Shown here: positions 27,401-39,873 of the stretch, piece after piece
Numbering within the stretch: the stretch's first letter is position 1
Layout of the letters: the number at the start of each line of letters is the position of its first letter
Origin: Certhia americana
Taxonomy: Eukaryota; Chordata; Aves; Passeriformes; Certhiidae
DNA: 64,000 bases
NCBI GenBank assembly: GCA_018697195.1
Contig: CM031857.1
Span: 93,196,617 to 93,260,616, forward strand
Reading direction: 5' to 3'
The notes under the pieces: model-generated
Told to the model about the DNA's origin: nothing
What the model saw: the letters and a program-made list of their open reading frames with translations, nothing else
Databases searched by the model: none
Position numbers and translations under genes: made by a program

Positions 27401-28591
27401 TGTCCTACATGCCTCTGTATTTAAAAACAAGTTAAAAAAAAAAAATTCTTTCTCTGAGTTTATCCCCTCTTCAAAACAAAATTAAAAAAAGGAAAATCAG
27501 GAAAAGAAGATCACAGAAACAAACCCCCCTTCCTACTAGACAACTCACTTAGACCATTTATTAAGACTTCACTGGTCAGTAGAAAATATTCACCTTATGT
27601 TCATATTTTCCTCTTGACAGAACTACTGCCTAGAAGAAGTTAGATGGCAAATACTAGCTATAGCTAGTGATTTGGGATTTAATGCCCTAATGAGGACAGA
27701 AAGTAATACAAAACTCTGTTCAAGAAATGCTAAGTATCTCTAAATTAATATAATTTTAAGGAAGTTTTCACAAGACTTTCTTTTAAAACTTGTTTTACTT
27801 CCAATCTTTCATATAAGAAAAGTTTATAGACAAGATGGGACTGAAAACTGACTTAAAAGCAGGAAGATGACATTTATCAAAAAAAAAAAAAAAAAAGAAA
27901 AAAAAGATTAGTAAAAAACTTTTAGCAGACTCTGAAGCTTTCTGTAAGTATATAAACAGGTCCATCCACTCTCTGATATCTTTTAGATTTGACACACAAA
28001 ATTATTGACAACTTAGAACAGAATTTCATACCTAATTTCATAACTAAAAGGTGTTTTAGAAAGCACTGAAGATGCATTGAAATCTCACAAGAAAAGAAAG
28101 ATAATCAACTGAGATTTTCCTTATCCTTGATGTTGTAATTTTAGCCAAATTATTCTAGAGAGCTGAATACCTTTTCACTTTGCATTGATTGTATTGACTA
28201 GATTATGACCGCTAATATAGCCTTATCATGCAGTACAGCCATTGGCACAGGCCTTGTAATAACTTTGTCTGTGGAACTAGGGCTCTAAGGCTTTACTTCT
28301 TCTGGCTTACTTTGAGCTTTGTTTTAGTTGTTACAGCAACTGGCTGATGACAAGGTGACAATTACCCAACACAGTTTTGTTTAGCTCTGTGTGACTGTGG
28401 TGCATAATATATTAATGATTTTGATATACATAGCAGCAACTAGCATGTACACTGTGCTGTGGTTATAATCTAGCTAAGCTGGCATATACAGCTATCTGTG
28501 ACCTTATGTATGCTGCAGACAAAAGAAGACAAAACTGAAGTCACAGAAGACCTTGAAAGGTGAATTCAGAGGGCTTAGGGCTATCAGAAAC

Positions 28592-29182
28592 TCACCAGGG
28601 ATCTGCTACTGATGGCAACACAAACTTAGGCACAGGGCAATGCAGCAAACTCAGTTTTAGTAGTAACGGAACAGACAAAAAATAAAGGGACCTAACATAT
28701 GTAAAACCTGACATTTGGCCATCTACTGTGCTGTGTATAGAGTACCAATGTACGCACCTGTTAACTGTTCCTCTGGGGAATAGCAGCCAGCAAGCATAAA
28801 CTTTGTTCCTGTTAACATCTATTTTTGTTCTCTTTAGTTTAGCAGGAGTAACTCCAGCTGGAAGGCTTTCCTTTTCATGATGTGCATAAACATGACTTAC
28901 TGCTGCAGAAGCATAGCTAAAATGCTGCTGATTCTGGAATGGATTGTCACATTCTCCTCCTACCACAGGCTGCACATTTTTGTCACTTGGCACACAGCAA
29001 AGATTAGTTTCCCAACTAGACCAAGGATCAGGGAATGTGGCACTGGGTAATGGGTATGAATAGGGAGAAAAGGGTAGCCACCACTTTCCACCAATAGCTG
29101 AAAGTAGTTTGGGCATAAACTGACCATGAAATTCAATAACAACAGAACTGATACTGAAAGAGGTATAATAGTTCACTTTCAC
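28592..29182 (-). other. Unassigned 196-codon open frame in intron 1, MYO16 sense strand
   Basis: The longest reading frame in the window that is not from a repeat. The predicted protein is of mixed composition rather than low complexity: an aromatic and proline-rich part (PFSPYSYPLPSATFPDPWSS, near residues 37-56), a polar part, a basic patch (PAKLKRTKIDVNRNK, near residues 112-126) and a hydrophobic C-terminal part (SLYFLSVPLLLKLSLLH). A plausible acceptor (ACCTCTTTCAG) lies before base 29153, and a strong donor, CCCTG|GTGAGT, follows base 28596. They enclose 558 nt, a multiple of three, phase 2 on both sides. That phase does not fit the phase-1 MYO16 intron, so it would not be a frame-keeping MYO16 cassette. 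I do not recognise the family; it may be a retroposed fragment, a lncRNA exon or chance. Confidence 0.25.
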
Positions 29183-30545
29183 CCGTTAAGTGTCATGTTT
29201 TTCCTATTAGTTTCTCCAGTCAGATATTTGGTCCACAACTGGCATCTTAAACTCTCAAGAGATTAATCACTTAGAATTCTCTCCACAACCATACCTCTTT
29301 AATTCTCTTTTTCCACTCCTCAGCAGTCATTCAATACTTTTCAGCTTGTACCAAAGGTGTTTATGAGAAACCTGCTACACAATTCAGCTACATGTGAGAA
29401 TAGATGAATGTTAGTCTCTATTAATTTCTTAATCAGAACACCAAATGAAAAAATGAAACATGTCATAAATGTTTGGTTAATGTAATGTTAGAAAAAATAT
29501 TTACCTCATACCTTTGTTATGAGTAGTTAAAAATTAAATTTTAAAATCCAAGTACCATGTTGGTAATTTAATTATTCCTTTAAGGTTTCTTGTTTTCCTA
29601 ACAAAGACATTTGCTGCAGCAATACTGTTACCCCACTATCACTAATGTAATGGCTCAGGCTTTCCTTCAGAGCAAGTTCATCAGTTGGCAGTATTAATTC
29701 AGAGCAGTCATGCCCTTAATGAGCTTTGCAAACAACTGACTTGTAATCCCACTGCTTTTTACAGAAATATTTCCAGAGTTCATTGGTAACATCTGTCAGT
29801 CTTGTTCAGATCTCCTCGTTTTCAGGATAACTCTTGGAAATAAACTCCCATCTTTGCTGCACAAAGATTAAAGGCAGCAAACCATAAACAAAATATGCAC
29901 ATTTGGACAGATAAGCATGCCATTCACAGACTTCAGAAAAGAAGAGAGGGAAATTACTTTTTCCATACTGATTGAATTTGAGAGTGTTAGACTTGCATAT
30001 CCAAGGTATAGTGCCCACTGCTTGAATGGAGCACTGATAAGGACAGGGCTGACATTTCCATCCTCCCTGTCAGAGTTCCCATAGTTTATAATTTTCTTTT
30101 CAGGTAGCCAGGACTCATAATACTATAACCCCAAAGCAACTGGCTCACTGATTGTCTTATGAAATTAAAAGCATGACATGAAATGTCAGGCTGATTTCTG
30201 TGATCTATTGGACACAGTATTACCTTTAAAGGAAACAAACCAAGCCACCAATGAAACAAACTGACAGACGTAGTTCTACAGCCCCATTCAGCATATCTCC
30301 CAGCTTTAATGCTGTACGATCAAAATAAATGGTAGTTCTTTCCCATACTCTCTTTGCAGAGAAATCAGTGATACTCCAGCCTTCGAAACAGCTGAGGGGC
30401 TTGATCACTCAGTGAGGGAGTGAACTTCAAGCAGCACAGGTAAGCATGTGACAAGGTAAATCCCTTTCTAAGTGCCTAGACTTGTGCCACTTTCCTACCA
30501 AGCCTTATGTCATCAACTCTCGTGTGTCCACTCCCGGGCACTCAC

Positions 30546-30576
30546 CAGCCCTGACAGCTTCCTGCCACGCACTCAT
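30546..30576 (-). CDS. MYO16: Candidate alternative first coding exon of MYO16
   Basis: On the minus strand an ATG with A at -3 (CCAGCATGA) opens ten codons, MSAWQEAVRA, followed by one base and a near-consensus donor CTG|GTGAGT. The phase is 1, identical to exon 1, so splicing to exon 2 at 24426 would read [21 protein letters not shown]. That replaces the basic RVRF-containing segment with a short amphipathic stretch leading into ankyrin repeat 1. The local sequence is about 60% GC with several CpGs, unlike the flanking intron. An AG (GACCTCCAG) directly precedes the ATG codon context, so it could instead be an internal exon. This is inference; no transcript evidence is available here, and a one-in-three phase match can arise by chance. 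Confidence 0.3.
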
Positions 30577-31019
30577 GCTGGAGGTCAAGGGAACAGCCCT
30601 CCTGTTACCTGACGTACCTTGAACTGGAGAAAAAATGGAAAAGAATGGTTATGTCTCTGAGCCACACACTCAATTAGTCAAACTGCAATGAGATCCATGG
30701 GGAGTGTCACAGTTCTCTCATGGGACAATTCTATCATTGTAGATACAACCAGAATACTTTATGAGTTAGGGACTACAGTAATTCAAGAACTGCTACATTT
30801 AAAATCTTTCCTTCAGGAAAATTCCTCCTCTTTCATTTCTGTGTACATGAAATATAATGCAGTCTGTGTCTCCAAAGGAAAAATACCAAGTTCACAAACC
30901 CAATGGCTTAAAAACTCCAAGAGTGTGCCTCCCACAATGCCCAAGCAGTGACAAATTAACCTATCTCCTTACACAAAAGGGACAACTGGCAGCAGTCAAA
31001 TTTAACATGCCTGAGTTAA

Positions 31020-31287
31020 GCTGTGATGTGGAAGGCAAAACAGTGGTGTAAATCATAGTAATTTAGAGAAGACTGGAAGCAGACATTCAGTTCTATGGCC
31101 CACAGAAATTTCTGCAAGGGGCACACCAAGGATCAAAGATCAAAAAGATCAAAAAGGTCGTGGTGGCCCATGGTCTTGCCTCCATTTCGAGCTTTGGCCA
31201 GGCCAGAGAGAACTGTTGTGGTGAGGTCTCAGTCGCTAATAAAGCCATGATTTTATCTCACTGCACCTACGACCTGTGTATATAACA
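31020..31287 (+). other. Possible LTR remnant with polyadenylation signal
   Basis: The segment from about 31160 to 31287 is richer in GC than its flanks, has AATAAA at 31238-31243 and ends CTGTGTATATAACA, like the 3' part of an LTR. A GATCAAA motif is repeated at about 31130-31160. No second copy or target duplication was found, so this is a weak call. Confidence 0.25.
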
Positions 31288-33310
31288 GATGTGCTGTTAA
31301 AATCATTCAACACCACCTTACAAAATAACACATGCTTAACTAAAAATACTGGGTCTATCATCACAGTTAATAACACAGCCAAGGTTTTGCCAGCATAGCT
31401 ACTTCTGAGGACAAGATACCTATGTCAGCAAAAACTGGTAGCACAGACCTGATTGAATGCAGAATGCTAGTAAGATAAAATTACAATAAAACAAAGCTTT
31501 GCAACATTTATTGGAAGTTGAAGACTCTAACCTTAGGGAAAAATAGTTGATCGTACAATAAACTTAAGTACAGCTTTTCTTTAAATTTTCATTTCCAGCT
31601 AGTTAGTGAGATTTATTTATTTCAAGGTTAAGGAAAAAAAAAAAGGGAATGAAATATTTAGGACATGTATTTCATTTTTTACACACATTTTATCTGTCTC
31701 CCATGAATGGATTTTCCTAGTCTTCCTGACAAAGGTGAATAAAACCAATAAGAACTTTATTATCAGGCTACAGTCAAGTATTGCAAAAGCTCACAACCCA
31801 CTAGGTTCACCTTATAGATATGTCTGAAAGCTCTTTAAATTACCAGTATAATTTTTAGGCTAACTTTTGAACTACAGAAACGCCTGATTGTACATTCAAA
31901 TGTATGTAGAATTGAATAAAAGCCTCAGATCTTACAGCGTTTTGCTAAATAAGTTAAATTTATTTCAGAATTTGTAAACTTCCAGTCCTATAGTCACTAA
32001 ATGATAAACACTAAAACACACATCAGCAAAATAACTCATTCTATGGTCAGTACCTTAATTTGAAAACCATTGTCATACCCATGCTTTTCCTTAATTGTAA
32101 CAGTTACAGAATTTGCATACAACACAAATTTTCATCTGAACAGACTGTACACCCCCTCTGTTTCACCAACATTTACGTTGATTCTATGCCAACACTACTT
32201 AATTGGCATAAATCAAATTACTGCTGACTTATACTCCTTATGAAGCAAGAGTCAGTCCCTCTTTAACTCCCACAACATGCAGAGCAAGTTTATGCCAGCT
32301 GGCTTAGAAGCCTTGTAAGCAACTCATTATGATTTGTATTAGAGATCTTCAAGGATAACAGACTACTATCCCGCTCAGCAGCTGCTAAATGGTACTAATT
32401 ACCAGCTGTAGACCACTGGCTGTTAGATCCCACATGTCTCCTGGAATTCCCAGGGTATGCAGTGCACAAGGAAGCAAACTGAAACCAGGCAGTATAGAAC
32501 AAACTAGGGGCATTACCGACACATGAATTTATCCAAAATAGTTGTGTGTGGCATAAGAGTGACCAAAACTGTGAAGAAAATGTGTAGTTCCAGGAATATC
32601 TCACCACTTGGCATATGTGGCTCAGGAACCACCTTTCACAGGGTGTGATCTGTGACAGTTTACACTGTCAAAACCAGAGCTGTTTCCCTCTTGCTCATGC
32701 ATTAATTCACACACTCCTGCCCTCATCTTTGCAGAGCACTGCAATGTGTCATGCTGCCATTAGCTGGGATGGAGAGTTAAAACACCTGAAGACCAACCTT
32801 ATAAAAGGCAATTTCCAGAAGGCTCATCTCCCTGCCTCATTCCAAAATGAGCATAAAGATGGGAGGACAAAAGGATGGGACAGAAACAGCGCCAGACAGA
32901 GAGGGGAGCAACCAATGGCAGCCTCAGTTTTAGCTTAGTTTTAAACTGTGTTAGAAACAGACTTTTTAAGTGTCAAGTGGTATTAGAAGTTTAAGTTCCT
33001 TATGGAACTATTAAAATCAAGTCTATGTTTCAAAGAACACCTGAATGTTTCCTTTCTTTCTCTGCATCAGCCTCAACAGCTGTGCAACAGGAAGATGAAT
33101 TGGTTCAGAGAGGTGACACAGAATTTTGTTGCTGGTTCTAGGAGGTAGTGCACTTTCTTTTGGATCAGTTTGCTGAACTGGCTTACTCTGCAGTCACAAT
33201 TGCTAAATCTGTTATAAAGAGCCTACAGTAGAAATGGTGGTAGGAACAGCATCATAAAATTATAAATAAAATTTTATGAATTAGGAAATACAGCATTGAC
33301 ATAACATCCT

Positions 33311-33415
33311 TCTGGGGCAGAGGGACAAGCCCTGCCTGCCAGACCCTGTCCAGCTGCCCTGGGGTGGCCCCATGCTCCCACTGCAGCTGGGAGCAGCTGG
33401 CCCTCACTGTGCCCT
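33311..33415 (+). other. GC-rich island of unknown origin
   Basis: About 105 bases at roughly 65% GC between AT-rich flanks, with GGGAGCAGCTGGCCCT and CCAGCTGCCCTGGGGTGGCC but no CpG enrichment, coding frame or match to the CR1 or LTR copies in the window. Confidence 0.5.
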
Positions 33416-36400
33416 TACAGCATTTACATGTATTTAATTCATTTTGAACAAACTATCACCTCCAGAAGGATTTCCAGTCCCTTCCATACTTCCATAGGTT
33501 TCATGGGAGCAGAGTCAAGTTTCTGTTGCTCTACCTTGGCACCTTAAATGCCCATATAATTAAGTTTTTCTGACTAAAATCCTATTTATTTATATATGTA
33601 ATTTTACAGCACATTAAAACTGGTGTGCTGTGCAACCCTTTCTGGTTGAGACACATCCTGCTGCATGGTAAACCTCAAACTGTCAACTCACTTCAGACTG
33701 CTGATACCAGCATCTTCTCTCAGACATCTCAAAGGTGGTCAAGAGATGTCAAGAGCCATGGAGAAACCCCGCGCACAAATTAAATCATTCCCCTCTTCAC
33801 TTTTACGTAGTTTTAAGACTGTCAGAGGGAAATTGGATTTTTCAACAATACCGGCATTCAGTCACAGTATTTTACTGTTTGCCAAAACCAACCAAGAACA
33901 ACATATTAAACTTCTTAATGGCTTCTTTCTACTTCACAATGCACACCCTCACCTCTCACTTCCTTTTTCTTTTCCTAACACAATTCATGGGGTTTACAAA
34001 GACTTATGATTCCTTGCACATATGGACAGAATGACATCTCCTATTGGAAGTGATGGAATAGGATTTGCTTTCTTTGTCAGCTCAGAGATGGAATCACCAC
34101 ATCCAGAAAACTGAGCTTCTGGAGAGGCAGTGTGAAACCCCTCCTGCTCTGCTAAGAATTTGTGACTGAGAAACTGGTACAAGAGATCTGGAGAGATTAT
34201 CTGTACTGTTCAGTCATGTTCACTGCAGTAAAACAGCATATGGGGTCCTGTCATGAATGTCCCATATAAACATGAATAAAAAAAGCATGCACGCAGCACG
34301 AATGCTTCAGTTTGGGTAAACGCATCAAGTACTACCTTACAATTCTGTTCAGCACTTACTGCATTTGTTGCAACATACTGGTAACCAAGTCCTTCTCTTA
34401 ACCTGTGCACTACATAAAACAGATATGAACATTTTCATATATTGGTTATGTGAAAGACTTGTGCTGCAGTCTTCAAAGAAAATAACTATGCCTGTGCACC
34501 TATCTCAGGATGTTTCCATTTCTCATTATTTGTTTTCCAGAATTTGATTTGGCTGAATTGTTTAATTCTTGAAATTAATTATATTTTCTATAGAAGTATT
34601 CCAAGCAGGTTATATCCACTGCTGTCAAAGTCTCCTTCAGTCTTTTCTAATTTTTTACCTCTTTCCATGATATGAAGGGTCTGACAGTTATAGCTGAGAA
34701 CCTCTCACAAGTTGGCTCCCAAACTCCCAATCTGCAGGGAATTCTTTCACACTTGGCAAAGGGCAAACTTGTCACATTTCATAAATAACACAACAACTTT
34801 TTCAGTCCTTGTTCATTTCTGACAAGGGGGCCCAAATGCTAACTTTGACACTTGCCTGCTGTGTATCCTTTGTGCAGACTGGGAGTCTTCTGTCAGTAGT
34901 AACTACAACAGAGGTGCAACTGAAAGACAACTGTAAAGTGTTCTAATAAGGGTCAGATTTTAACTAAATTTGTTTTAGTACATACTGGAATCTTTATTAG
35001 TCTCATTGATAGCTGATGGCTGGCCTGGAGGTCCAGCAAGGAGAGAAATTGCCCGCAGACAAGTCCAGACAGGAGACATAATCTCTTCCAGCCAGGGCTG
35101 CTCTGACTGCACAAGCCTAGCCTCCTGGAAATCATGCTGCATCCATTCACTCACATCCTACAGCTGTTTCTGGAGGCTTCCAACTGCAGTGCATGCTGGC
35201 TAACACCTTCATTTTCCCATAGCAGTTACAGCAACAACCACCAGTACCAGTATGCCAACAATAAAAAACAGCTGAAAAATAAGAAATGAACACATTATCA
35301 CCCCCAAAACAACAAATCGTATATAAAGCCAGCACAAAAGGAAAGAGCTATCAAACTTGAAAACTTTGACTAATGCTTACTTAAACTACCTCAGAATAAG
35401 CAAAGGAAAACATCTCCATGTATCTACTTTTAGATAAGGCTGTCAGACTTGGGCCGCTGAAGATTGCAGCAATGTAGACTTCACGTGATTTCACAGTTCA
35501 GTATGAAATGCAAAATCATAGGATGTGATGTATGGTAGATCCTCTCTCTCCTCTTCTCTGATACCAGTCAGCACTAGAATAGCAAAATTATTATGCCAAA
35601 GCTGGAGCAATCAACAAAAAGCAAATTTTGCTTTATTTATGTTTTACGTCATAAATAAGTAAATCCTTTTTAATAAGTCAGTAAATAAATATTTAATTAA
35701 ATAAGTAAAATAAATAAGAAAATCCATACCTTTTTTCAGGTATGGATTGGCACAGTGTGAACTGGAGTTATAGGCCAACATGGAGAGGACAAAATTACAC
35801 TCAGTACATGCCATAATCACCTCTGTTTTATAGTTTATGGAAAGCAAAAGTCTGCTTTGGAGCAGAATTATCTGTTGTTCTCCACAGAAATTTTTCTGCT
35901 TTGCTTAGTCTGCTCTTACAGTTCAACAATAGTTGTAGTAATAGTAATATTGAACTGCCTTAGTTCAACACCCGAGTTGTCTCTTTCCTCTACAAAGTCA
36001 GTATGATATTGGACTATTGGACCTTCTGAGGTCCTTCTAGCCAGACTGATCTTTTAATTCTGTGAATCCAGCCTTGATGTCAGCAAGGGGAAGGAGCAAC
36101 CAACATCACCTGGCAGAAGAGGAGCTTTCAATTCTGAGTCATACCAATGAGTCCATGTTCATATAGAGCCACATGGTAGGTTTGGGCTGCAGTGATGAGC
36201 TACAGCTACAGAGCCTCAACTTCCCCAGTGATACCCAATGCCACATGTTCTCATTTGCTCAAACAATACATCTGACAGGTAGCTGGCACATAAATCTGGT
36301 AAATCAGGGAGAAGCCAGAGAGAACTCCACACTAGAAGCGCCTAAGTTAAGAAAAAGAGATAAGGACTAATCCAGAAGCATCAATAGAACTATATATCTT

Positions 36401-37580
36401 TGGACTTTATATCTGTCCTTTTCTCTTCAACTTGTAGAATTCTAAATATATATAAGATATATAAGATCCTTAAGATTTTTAGGAAGAGTCTTGAGAGCAA
36501 AAGAAGTCGTCTAAAAGAAGTTCACCCTGTATGGGAACTGAGAAGCCAGAGAAGTTCAGATGACAATTATTAAAAGGTTTGATAATTGGTACCCTCTTAT
36601 AGGATGTCCTTTTAGTAGACTAGGAAACAAAGCAGCAGTTCAAATTTCACATAGATACTTCCAGCTTTAACAACACTTCAAGGTATATTTTCTGTACTGT
36701 CAATAGTAAATATGAAAGTCTGGAAAAAAACTACCATTTTATGTCAGCTGTAGTCATGATTGATAAAATCTGGAGCACTGAATAACTCAAGGATTTAGTG
36801 CTACAGCTGTCATATTTGTCTTTTGAGCCTCAAATGTAATCAAAACCCTAAAAAGTGCATGGTCTGAGAAATTACCGTCTCTAACCGTCTCACTGTCCTG
36901 TAAAATGACTGTGCTGCTTCAAGGTCACATTTACACTGCACTGTAGTAGAGTCATCAGAAAGAAACATATTAAGTAAGCAGTATGTTGTCCCAGGCTGAC
37001 TGAATTCTACCTTGAATGTTTTGCATGTGCTTAAAACCTTTATTCAGAGGAGGACATCTAGAAATATTGTGAATTTCACCTTAACCACTCACATTTACAC
37101 CTCCATTCTTGTATGCCATTCACACAAAAACACAAGCTAAATTGGCCATTCCCTTAGATTTATTGATTGTATTTTTGAAACTTTCAATTCCTCCACTGTA
37201 ATAGCCTATTACTGTAAAGGCTGCAATTAGTGATAATCAAGAAGAATCAGTTTTCTATACGTTATGCCATATAAGCTTTCTACTAATTTCTACCACAGCT
37301 ACAGTGTGTTTGCTGTCAATTTGAAGTACAAAAGGTTTTAACAGCTAAAAAGCCTTGCAGACTGGGTTAAGATGATACCTCAGAGCACTGAGAAGAATCC
37401 TGCAATTCATGTCTTACAGAACAGAAAGATAACTGAAATAATCAGCAGTATATGTACTTTGTGTTTTCAATTTGTACTGAGAAAGAAAAGCCACTAGGCA
37501 CTATATAAATACACGTATTTTGTTCTCAGATATATTTGTGGTTTTTCTAGGAAAGGTACTAGGATTCAGACAGAATGAAA

Positions 37581-38293
37581 GAATCATAGAATATGCTGAC
37601 TTGGAAAGGACCCATAAGGGTCATTGAGTTCAACTCCTGGCCCTGCACAGGATATCACAAGAGTCACACCACGTATCTGAGAGCATTGTCCAAATGCTTG
37701 AAATCTGACAGGCTGGTGCTGTGACCACTGCTCCAGGGAGCCTCTTCCAGTGCCCAATCACCCTCTGAGTGAAGAAACTTTTCCTGAGATCCAACCTAAA
37801 CCTCCCCTGACACAACTCCAGGCCAGTTTCTTGGGTCCTGTCATTGATCATCACAGAGGAGAGATCAGTGCCTGCCCCTTCCCTTCTTCTCATGACAAAG
37901 CTGCAATGAGATCTCCCCTGTCTCCCCCATGCTGAACAGACCAAGTGACCTCAGCCCATACAGCTTCCCCTCAAGGCCCTTCACCACCTTTGTTTCCCTC
38001 CTTTGGACACTCTCCAATAGTTCAATATCTTTTTTATATTGTGGCATCCAAAGCTGTCCCCAGCACTGGAGGTGAGGCCAACCCAGCTCAGAGCAGAGCA
38101 GGACAATCCCCTCCCTTGCCTGGCTGGTGATGCTGTGCCTGATGCCCCCAGGACAGGGTTGGCCCTCCTGGCTGCCAGGGCACTGCTGGCTCATGTTCAG
38201 CTTGCTACTGACCAGGACCCCCAGGTCCCTTTCTTTGGCACTGCTTTCCAGCATCTCATTCCCCAGTCTATACTCACAACCAGGGTTGACCAA
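37581..38293 (-). mobile_element. CR1 LINE, 5'-truncated, including 3' end and reverse-transcriptase C-terminus
   Basis: The left end (GAATCATAGAATATG in plus sense) is the complement of the CR1 3' ATTCTATG terminal repeat, and the following TTGGAAAGGACCCATAAGG is the hallmark CR1 3' region. Between 37865 and 38293 the minus strand still encodes recognisable CR1 ORF2 C-terminal blocks: ERDLGVLVSSKLNMSQQC, APQYKKD-like MPQYKKDIELLESVQRR, and GLRSLGLFSM. The segment between the first two is out of frame relative to CR1 proteins, so small indels have broken it. About 710 bp long, it is dead on arrival like most CR1 copies. Good match to young neoavian CR1 sequence as I remember it. Confidence 0.92.
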
Positions 38294-39291
38294 TCACAAG
38301 TGCACAATTTGGCATATGCTCCTTTTAAAATAGAGCAGAAAAACAAAAAAAGCTCTAAAGAGATAGGATTTAACAATTAAAAAAGTTATCTGCTGCATTT
38401 AGTGTCTCTGATTATATTCATTTAGTTATGCCTTCAGTGGTTCTGGAGAAAGTTACTCCATTTATTTATCCTACTCCACAAAACCTTCAAACAAATGCCA
38501 CCTTTTAGAAATTTTGAAGGAATGTTCTTCTCAAACTGGCAACTAATTTGACAGTCTGCATGTTGAAAGAGCTCAGAATAAGTTCTTTTCCTAGTCTTAT
38601 GCTTAAGTAATTTATTTTATTTTATGCTTCAGTGCAGCAAATTGAGTATGCCATGGTAGAAAAATGCTTCTAAAGTTGAATTTAAAAAATTTAAACATTT
38701 TTAAAGACTTATTTAAGCTTATTTTTGTAGAAGAACTGCATTATTGCTATAAAGGTTTGCTCATAAAGGAGAAACAAAAGAAAGAAAAAACCAGAAAAGT
38801 TTTTTTCTCTACTGATTTCTGCAGTTTCCCACCTTAATTTCTATCATAGTGTAATTTGTGATTGAAATGAAAACATTTCAAAGTAAGTGATATTGAAAGA
38901 AAAATTTCCCCTTTGTACTGAAATATTATTGCAGCAAATTGCATTGAAAATATTCTATTATTGTTCTCTTTTTATTTTATAAGAATAGACTAGGATCTTT
39001 GCCATTACAGCAATTTTTTTTTTTAAAATCAGTGACCTATAACAATACCGAGAATGTCAGCAGTACCTGCTATTCGGTGGATACCATCTTTCACAGGGAG
39101 AATTTCTGATTGCTGCCAATTTAGAGTCTTACATCCCACTGTGGATCCCCTTTCAAATGAATAGGAAGAATGCCAGGTGCCAATTTGTAGGTTGTTAATG
39201 GCTTAATGAACCTTTATTGGCATGACAGTGAATTTGTGAGTGATTAGTCCTTGTGTTTCTTCATACTTTGTACTTGAATGCTGGAGCATGC

Positions 39292-39873
39292 TGTGCTGGA
39301 TTCAGCTGGGGTAGAGATAATTTTCCTCACAGTGGCTGGTAGGGGGCCATGTTTTGGATTTGTGGTAAACACAGGGTCAATAATATAAAGATGTTTTTGT
39401 TATTGCTAAGCAGAGCTTGCACAGAGCCAAGGCCTTTTCTGCTTTTTGTACAACCATGGCAGGGAGGAAGAGGTTGGTGCATAGGAGGCTGGGAGAAGAC
39501 ACAGAAAGGAAAGGAAACCCCAACTGACCAAAGGGATATTCCAGAGCACAGGATATCATGCTCAGTATATAAAAAGGGGAGAAGAAAGAGGGAGAGTGTA
39601 CATTTAGTGTTGGAATTTGTCTTCACAAGCCACTGTGATGAATGTGATGAGGCGCTGCTCTCCTGGAGATGGCTGAACACCTGCCTGGGCATGGGAAGCA
39701 GTGAATTCATTCCTTGTTTTCCACTGCTTGCGTGCTTTGCCTGTTACGCTATCTTTATCTCAGCCCACAAGTTGTCTGCTACTCTTACAATTCTCTCCCC
39801 AATCCTGCTGGTGGGAGAGTGAGCGGCTGCGTGGAGTTTGGCTGCTGGCCATGTGTTGGGTTAAACCACAACA
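39292..39873 (+). mobile_element. Solo LTR, family A copy 2
   Basis: Runs from TGTGCTGGATTCAGCTGGG to GGTTAAACCACAACA, 582 bp, the TG...CA ends expected of an LTR. A TATA box (TATATAAAAA) is at 39566-39575. Flanks CATGC (left, 39287-39291) and TATGC (right, 39874-39878) form a probable 5-bp target duplication with one mismatch. This is the best preserved copy of the family here. The short reading frames inside it are not protein genes. Its promoter direction is antisense to MYO16. Confidence 0.85.

Noticed and set aside
35212..35271. Minus-strand hydrophobic stretch (LFFIVGILVLVVVAVTAMGK) after an acceptor-like TTTTTCAG
   Set aside because: T- and GT-rich DNA translates to Phe/Leu/Val by composition; the frame stops at once and nothing upstream fits an exon.
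39349..39822. 157-codon plus-strand frame and its 127-codon antisense partner
   Set aside because: Both sit inside the solo LTR at 39292-39873.
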